Position numbers and translations under genes: made by a program
Assembly (NCBI RefSeq): GCF_014656055.1
Contig: NZ_BNBR01000004.1
Span: forward strand, 186,001-250,000
Length of the DNA: 64,000 nt
DNA from: Streptomyces griseosporeus
GTDB lineage: Bacteria > Actinomycetota > Actinomycetes > Streptomycetales > Streptomycetaceae
Reading direction: 5' to 3'
The notes under the pieces: model-generated
Told to the model about the DNA's origin: nothing
What the model saw: the letters and a program-made list of their open reading frames with translations, nothing else
The model's database searches: none
Part shown: positions 60,499-64,000 of the stretch, piece by piece
How positions within the stretch are numbered: the stretch's first letter is position 1
How the letters are laid out: every line of letters starts with the position of its first letter

Positions 60499-60512
60499 GA
60501 GCAAGCGCTTAG
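60499..60512. promoter_or_regulatory. Possible operator ahead of the second acyl-CoA dehydrogenase
   Basis: GAGCAAGCGCTTAG holds the palindrome AAGCGCTT, 37-44 bases before the GTG start. Sites of the form GAGCAAGCGCT occur before acyl-CoA genes under TetR-type regulators, so it is plausible, not proven. Confidence 0.4.
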
Positions 60513-60546
60513 ACATGCCGAGTGTCAGGTACGTGGAGGTGGCGGC

Positions 60547-61704
60547 GTGCGCCGTACGGTGTTCAACGAGGATCACGAGGCGTTCCGGGAGACCCTTCGC
60601 GCCTTCATCGAGGCCGAGGTCGTTCCCGTCTACGACGAGTGGTTCGCAGCCGGCCAGGCGCCGCGCGACTTCTACTACAAGCTCGGTGAGCTGGGCATCT
60701 TCGGCATCAACGTGCCCGAGGAGTACGGCGGCGCCGGCCTGGACAGCCACAAGTTCGAGGCCGTGCTGTACGAGGAGACCGCCCGCGCGGGCGTCCAGTT
60801 CGGCGGCTCCGGCGTGCACGTGCTGCTCGCCCTGCCGTACATCAAGATGCTGGCGACGGACGAGCAGAAGAAGCGCTACCTGCCGAAGTTCGTCACCGGC
60901 GAGGAGATGTGGGCCATCGCGATGACCGAGCCGGGCACCGGCTCCGACCTCGCGGGCATGAAGTCCACCGCCAAGCTCTCCGAGGACGGCACGCACTACA
61001 TCCTCAACGGCGCCAAGACCTTCATCACCGGCGGCGTCCACGCCGACCGCGTCATCGTCTGCGCCCGCACCGCCGCGCCGACCGCCGAGGACCGCCGCCA
61101 CGGCATCTCCCTGTTCGCCGTGGACACCAAGTCCGAGGGCTACTCCATCGGCCGCAAGCTGGACAAGCTCGGTCTGCGCACGTCCGACACCGCCGAGCTG
61201 GCGTTCGTCGACGTGAAGGTGCCCGTCGAGGACCTGCTGGGCGAGGAGAACAAGGGCTTCTACTACCTCGGCCACAACCTCGCCTCCGAGCGCTGGGGCA
61301 TCGCCTTCGGCGCCTACGCGCAGGCCAAGGCCGCCGTCCGGTTCGCCAAGCAGTACGTGCAGGAGCGCACCGTCTTCGGCAAGCCGGTCGCCCACTTCCA
61401 GAACACCAAGTTCGAGCTGGCCGCCTGCCAGGCCGAGGTCGACGCCGCCGAGGCCGTCGCCGACCGCGCCACCGAGGCGCTGGACGCCGGCGAGCTGACG
61501 CCCGCCGAGGCCGCCTCCGCCAAGCTGTTCTGCACCGAGGTCGCCCACCGCGTCATCGACCGCTGCCTCCAGCTGCACGGCGGCTACGGCTACATGAACG
61601 AGTACCCGATCGCCCGCCTGTACGCGGACAACCGCGTCAACCGCATCTACGGCGGCACCAGCGAGATCATGAAGACGATCATCGCCAAGGACATGGGCCT
61701 GTAG
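60547..61704 (+). CDS. Acyl-CoA dehydrogenase
   Basis: 385 residues, full flavoprotein fold. AMTEPGTGSDLAGM and FITGGVHADR are the mid-region signatures, LQLHGGYGYMNEYPIARLYAD the C-terminal signature. The usual catalytic EGT position is GGT (IYGGTSEIMK), so the base is likely the Glu in ASERWGIAFG on the other helix, as in long-chain and isovaleryl enzymes. The GTG at 60547 is fixed by GGAGGTGG six bases upstream. Followed 29 bases later by tesB. Confidence 0.92.
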   Translation: MRRTVFNEDHEAFRETLRAFIEAEVVPVYDEWFAAGQAPRDFYYKLGELGIFGINVPEEYGGAGLDSHKFEAVLYEETARAGVQFGGSGVHVLLALPYIKMLATDEQKKRYLPKFVTGEEMWAIAMTEPGTGSDLAGMKSTAKLSEDGTHYILNGAKTFITGGVHADRVIVCARTAAPTAEDRRHGISLFAVDTKSEGYSIGRKLDKLGLRTSDTAELAFVDVKVPVEDLLGEENKGFYYLGHNLASERWGIAFGAYAQAKAAVRFAKQYVQERTVFGKPVAHFQNTKFELAACQAEVDAAEAVADRATEALDAGELTPAEAASAKLFCTEVAHRVIDRCLQLHGGYGYMNEYPIARLYADNRVNRIYGGTSEIMKTIIAKDMGL

Positions 61705-61733
61705 GACGCCGGTCACCCCGGCCACCACCACCC

Positions 61734-62603
61734 ATGAGCCAGGCACTCCAGGATCTCCTCGATCTGCTCGACCTGGAGCAGATCGAGGAGAACATCTTCC
61801 GCGGCCGGTCCCGCTCCGCCGTCGTGCCCCGCGTCTTCGGCGGGCAGGTCGCGGCGCAGGCGCTGGTCGCCGCCGGGCGGACGGTCCCCGCGGACCGGCC
61901 CGCCCACTCGCTCCACGCGTACTTCCTGCGCATGGGCGACCCCGGCGCGCCCATCGTCTACACCGTCGAGCGCATCCGGGACGGGCGGTCCTTCACCACC
62001 CGCCGGGTCGTCGCCGTCCAGCACGGCCGGCCGATCTTCTCCCTGTCCGCCTCCTTCCAGGCGTACGAGGAGGGCCTCGACCACCAGACGCCGATGCCGC
62101 CCGCGCCGGACCCGGTCACCCTGCCCACCTCCCGCGAGCGGTTCAGCGGCTACGACCACCTCGACCCCGGGGTCGTCGCCCGCTTTTTGGAGGCACGCGA
62201 GGCGATCGACCTGCGGTACGTCGACGAGCCGCCCTACGGCCGCTACGGCGAGCCGCGCGAACCGCACTCCCAGGTCTGGTTCCGCACCGCGGGCAAGCTC
62301 GCCGACGACCCGATGCTGCACACCGTCCTCGCCACGTACGTCTCCGACATGACCCTGCTCGACTCGGTGCTGCTCGCGCACGGCCGCGGCGGCTGGGCCG
62401 TCGGCGACGTCGTCGGGGCCTCGCTGGACCACGCCATGTGGTTCCACCGGCCCTTCCGCGCCGACGAGTGGCTGCTGTACGACCAGGAGTCGCCGTCGGC
62501 GTACGGCGGCCGGGGACTCGGGCAGGCGCGGATCTACACGCAGGACGGCAGGCTCGCCATCTCCGTGATCCAGGAGGGCGTGGTCCGCGTACCGCGCGAC
62601 TGA
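61734..62603 (+). CDS. tesB: Acyl-CoA thioesterase II
   Basis: 289 residues, double hot-dog thioesterase: VFGGQVAAQAL in the first half, SLDHAMWFHRPF with the catalytic Asp in the second. It releases free acid from acyl-CoA. Likely one transcript with the preceding dehydrogenase. The ATG at 61734 has no clear Shine-Dalgarno, but the length is normal for TesB. Confidence 0.92.
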   Translation: MSQALQDLLDLLDLEQIEENIFRGRSRSAVVPRVFGGQVAAQALVAAGRTVPADRPAHSLHAYFLRMGDPGAPIVYTVERIRDGRSFTTRRVVAVQHGRPIFSLSASFQAYEEGLDHQTPMPPAPDPVTLPTSRERFSGYDHLDPGVVARFLEAREAIDLRYVDEPPYGRYGEPREPHSQVWFRTAGKLADDPMLHTVLATYVSDMTLLDSVLLAHGRGGWAVGDVVGASLDHAMWFHRPFRADEWLLYDQESPSAYGGRGLGQARIYTQDGRLAISVIQEGVVRVPRD

Positions 62604-62702
62604 GTGCGCACAGGCCGGCACGGAGAGCGCTTGGCCCGGCCTGGAGATCGTTCTACCGTTCCCGCATCGCCTCGGGGAGAGACGATCTTGGGGGAGGGCA
62701 CG

Positions 62703-63635
62703 ATGAGCCTGGCCGGACTGGGGCTGACCGCCGCGCAGGAACGCGTGTACCGCTACCTGTTACGCAACCCGCGCACCGATCCCGCGACCGCCGCCGCCGA
62801 CCTCGGCCTGGAGCCGGCCCAGGTGAGGCGGATGGCCGCCGAGCTGAGCGCGCTGGGCCTGCTGGACGACGCGCTGACGCCGGTCGCCCCGGCCGCCGCC
62901 GTGGAGCTGCTGGTGCGCCGGCGCCTCGAACAGGCCCAGCGGCAGTTCACCGAGCTGACCCGCGCCTGGGACGTGCTCACCGAACTCTCCGAGGAGCACC
63001 GCAGCGGCCGTACCGTCCAGATGGTCGAGCACCTGCCCGACGGGGCGACCGTCACCCGGCGCATGCGCGCCCTGCTGGCCGCCGAGCCGGGCGAGCTGGT
63101 CCATCTGAAGATCCGCGCCCGCGGCCGCCGCTCCGAGGACCTGCAGCCCTTCGCCCGCCTGCTCGCCCGCGGCCTGCGCAGCCGCACCCTGTTCTCCGCG
63201 GACGCCCTGACGGACCCCGAGGAGCTGGCACACGCCGAGTACTGGCACCGCCTCGGCGACCGGCACCGGGTGACCACCGAACCCAGCCGCCACCTGGCCG
63301 TCGTCAACCGCTCCGTCGCCTTCGTGCAGGCCGACCCCAGCGGCCCCGGACCCGGCGCCTTCCAGATCCGCCAGCCCGGCCTGGTCGCCACGCTGGCCGA
63401 CGTCTTCGACGGCATGTGGGAACGCGCCCGCGACCTGGACGACCTGCCCCTGACCCCCATCGAGGAGCAGGTCCTGCACGCCCTGACCCGCCACGACACC
63501 GACGAGGCCGCCGCGCGCTCGCTGAACGTCTCCGTCCGCAAGTTCCGCGCCCATGTCGCCGACCTCATGGGCCGGCTCGGCGCGGCCACCCGCTTCCAGG
63601 CGGCCCTGCGGGCCAAGGAGCGCGGCTGGCTCTGA
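62703..63635 (+). CDS. TrmB/LuxR-type helix-turn-helix regulator with a TTA codon
   Basis: 310 residues. N-terminal winged helix (about 8-60: LTAAQERVYRYLL, DLGLEPAQVRRMAAEL), a middle region like a sugar- or ligand-binding TrmB core, and a C-terminal LuxR-like helix-turn-helix (LTPIEEQVLHALTRHDTDEAAA). Leu20 is encoded by TTA at 62760-62762, so translation should need bldA tRNA. The ATG at 62703 has GGGGGAGGG upstream. Target may be the SnoaL-like gene downstream, by position only. Confidence 0.82.
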   Translation: MSLAGLGLTAAQERVYRYLLRNPRTDPATAAADLGLEPAQVRRMAAELSALGLLDDALTPVAPAAAVELLVRRRLEQAQRQFTELTRAWDVLTELSEEHRSGRTVQMVEHLPDGATVTRRMRALLAAEPGELVHLKIRARGRRSEDLQPFARLLARGLRSRTLFSADALTDPEELAHAEYWHRLGDRHRVTTEPSRHLAVVNRSVAFVQADPSGPGPGAFQIRQPGLVATLADVFDGMWERARDLDDLPLTPIEEQVLHALTRHDTDEAAARSLNVSVRKFRAHVADLMGRLGAATRFQAALRAKERGWL

Positions 63636-63652
63636 GCAGGCCCGGGGCCGCC

Positions 63653-63668
63653 GTGCAGGTTCCTGCAC
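63653..63668. promoter_or_regulatory. Palindrome between regulator and SnoaL-like gene
   Basis: GTGCAGGTTCCTGCAC, perfect seven-base arms around TT, 57 bases ahead of the next ATG. A third half-site CCTGCA follows at about 63673. Could be an operator or a short terminator. Confidence 0.45.
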
Positions 63669-63725
63669 CGGGCCTGCAACTTGTCCCTCTCGCGGGTCCG
63701 CCCGGGCACCGACAGGCTGGTCCGC

Positions 63726-64000
63726 ATGGACGCAACGGACCGACTCGACGTCATCGACACCTGCACCCGCATGGCCTGGTACGCCGACCGGCGTGACTGG
63801 GACCGGCTCACCGAGGTGTTCGCCGACAAGGTGACCCTGGACTACACGAGCCTCAACGGCGGCGAGCCCGTCACCCTCACCCCGGCGCAGATCACCGACG
63901 GCTGGCGCGCCGGGCTCGGCGTGTACGACGCCACCCAGCACCTCGTCGGCAACCACCTGGTCACCGCCGACGGCGACAGCGCGGTGTGCACGGCCACCTT
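63726..64000 (+). CDS. SnoaL/NTF2-like protein, N-terminal part (cut by window edge)
   Basis: At least 91 residues before the edge. MAWYADRRDWDRLTEVFAD, then VTLDYTS and QHLVGNHLVT, fit the SnoaL-like/NTF2 fold used by small polyketide cyclases and many unassigned proteins. The ATG at 63726 begins MDATDRLDVID; no strong ribosome site. No function can be assigned from this part. Confidence 0.75.
   Translation, partial: MDATDRLDVIDTCTRMAWYADRRDWDRLTEVFADKVTLDYTSLNGGEPVTLTPAQITDGWRAGLGVYDATQHLVGNHLVTADGDSAVCTAT

Overview
The window is a stretch of high-GC actinobacterial chromosome, almost certainly Streptomyces core chromosome. The signs are near-uniform third-position G/C, GTG and TTG starts with purine-rich Shine-Dalgarno sequences, a TTA (bldA) codon in adpA, CebR and DasR style operators, and desferrioxamine genes under iron boxes. 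As I remember it, the order adpA-ornA / cebR-cebEFG-bglC / hexosaminidase / des / leucine-degradation genes matches the S. coelicolor SCO27xx-SCO28xx region. No rRNA, CRISPR array, insertion sequence, integrase or prophage is visible.

Layout. 0-5.7 kb: start of an IclR-type regulator, an ehuBCDA ectoine/hydroxyectoine importer operon, a D-2-hydroxyacid dehydrogenase and a divergent EutA-like Asp/Glu-racemase-family protein. 5.8-10.4 kb: luciferase-like oxidoreductase, the cyclic-di-GMP enzyme CdgA (PAS-GGDEF-EAL) and a divergent M6-type secreted metallopeptidase. 10.5-16.9 kb: tRNA-Lys(CTT) overlapping the end of a degenerate primase/polymerase-like gene, a small conserved gene, and a tightly overlapping three-gene operon of a Cas4/RecB-like nuclease with a cysteine cluster, a protein of unknown function and an SF1 helicase; then a PAP2-type membrane protein. 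17-24 kb: histidine phosphatase, an intergenic repeat field, an NsdA-like TPR regulator, a second primase-like small protein, a spermidine-synthase-like methyltransferase, and an OmpR-type two-component pair. 24-32 kb: secreted GH18 chitinase, then the cellobiose/cellotriose system bglC-cebGFE with divergent cebR.

32-41.8 kb: small accessory-looking genes, a methyltransferase, a PASTA lipoprotein, tRNA-His(GTG), ornA, adpA, a small membrane protein, a universal stress protein, a membrane protein and a glmS-type amidotransferase with a small partner gene. 41.9-53.6 kb: a Tat-exported metallophosphatase broken by a one-base frameshift, a DUF4429/SHOCT protein, a GH20 N-acetylhexosaminidase with a DasR-like site, and the full desferrioxamine locus desEF and desABCD with two iron boxes. 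53.6-64 kb: a leucine/isovalerate degradation operon (acyl-CoA dehydrogenase, HMG-CoA lyase, biotin-dependent carboxylase alpha and beta subunits) facing a TetR regulator across two clear operators, then a second acyl-CoA dehydrogenase, TesB thioesterase, a TTA-containing HTH regulator and the start of a SnoaL-like gene.

How it fits together. Much of the window concerns scavenging: compatible solutes (ehu), cellulose oligomers (ceb/bglC), chitin and GlcNAc polymers (chitinase, hexosaminidase, a glmS-type enzyme), iron (des) and branched-chain acyl-CoA. It is interleaved with developmental regulators (cdgA, adpA-ornA, an NsdA-like protein, a TTA-bearing regulator). The least explained part is the 10.6-16.1 kb nuclease/helicase/primase-like block.
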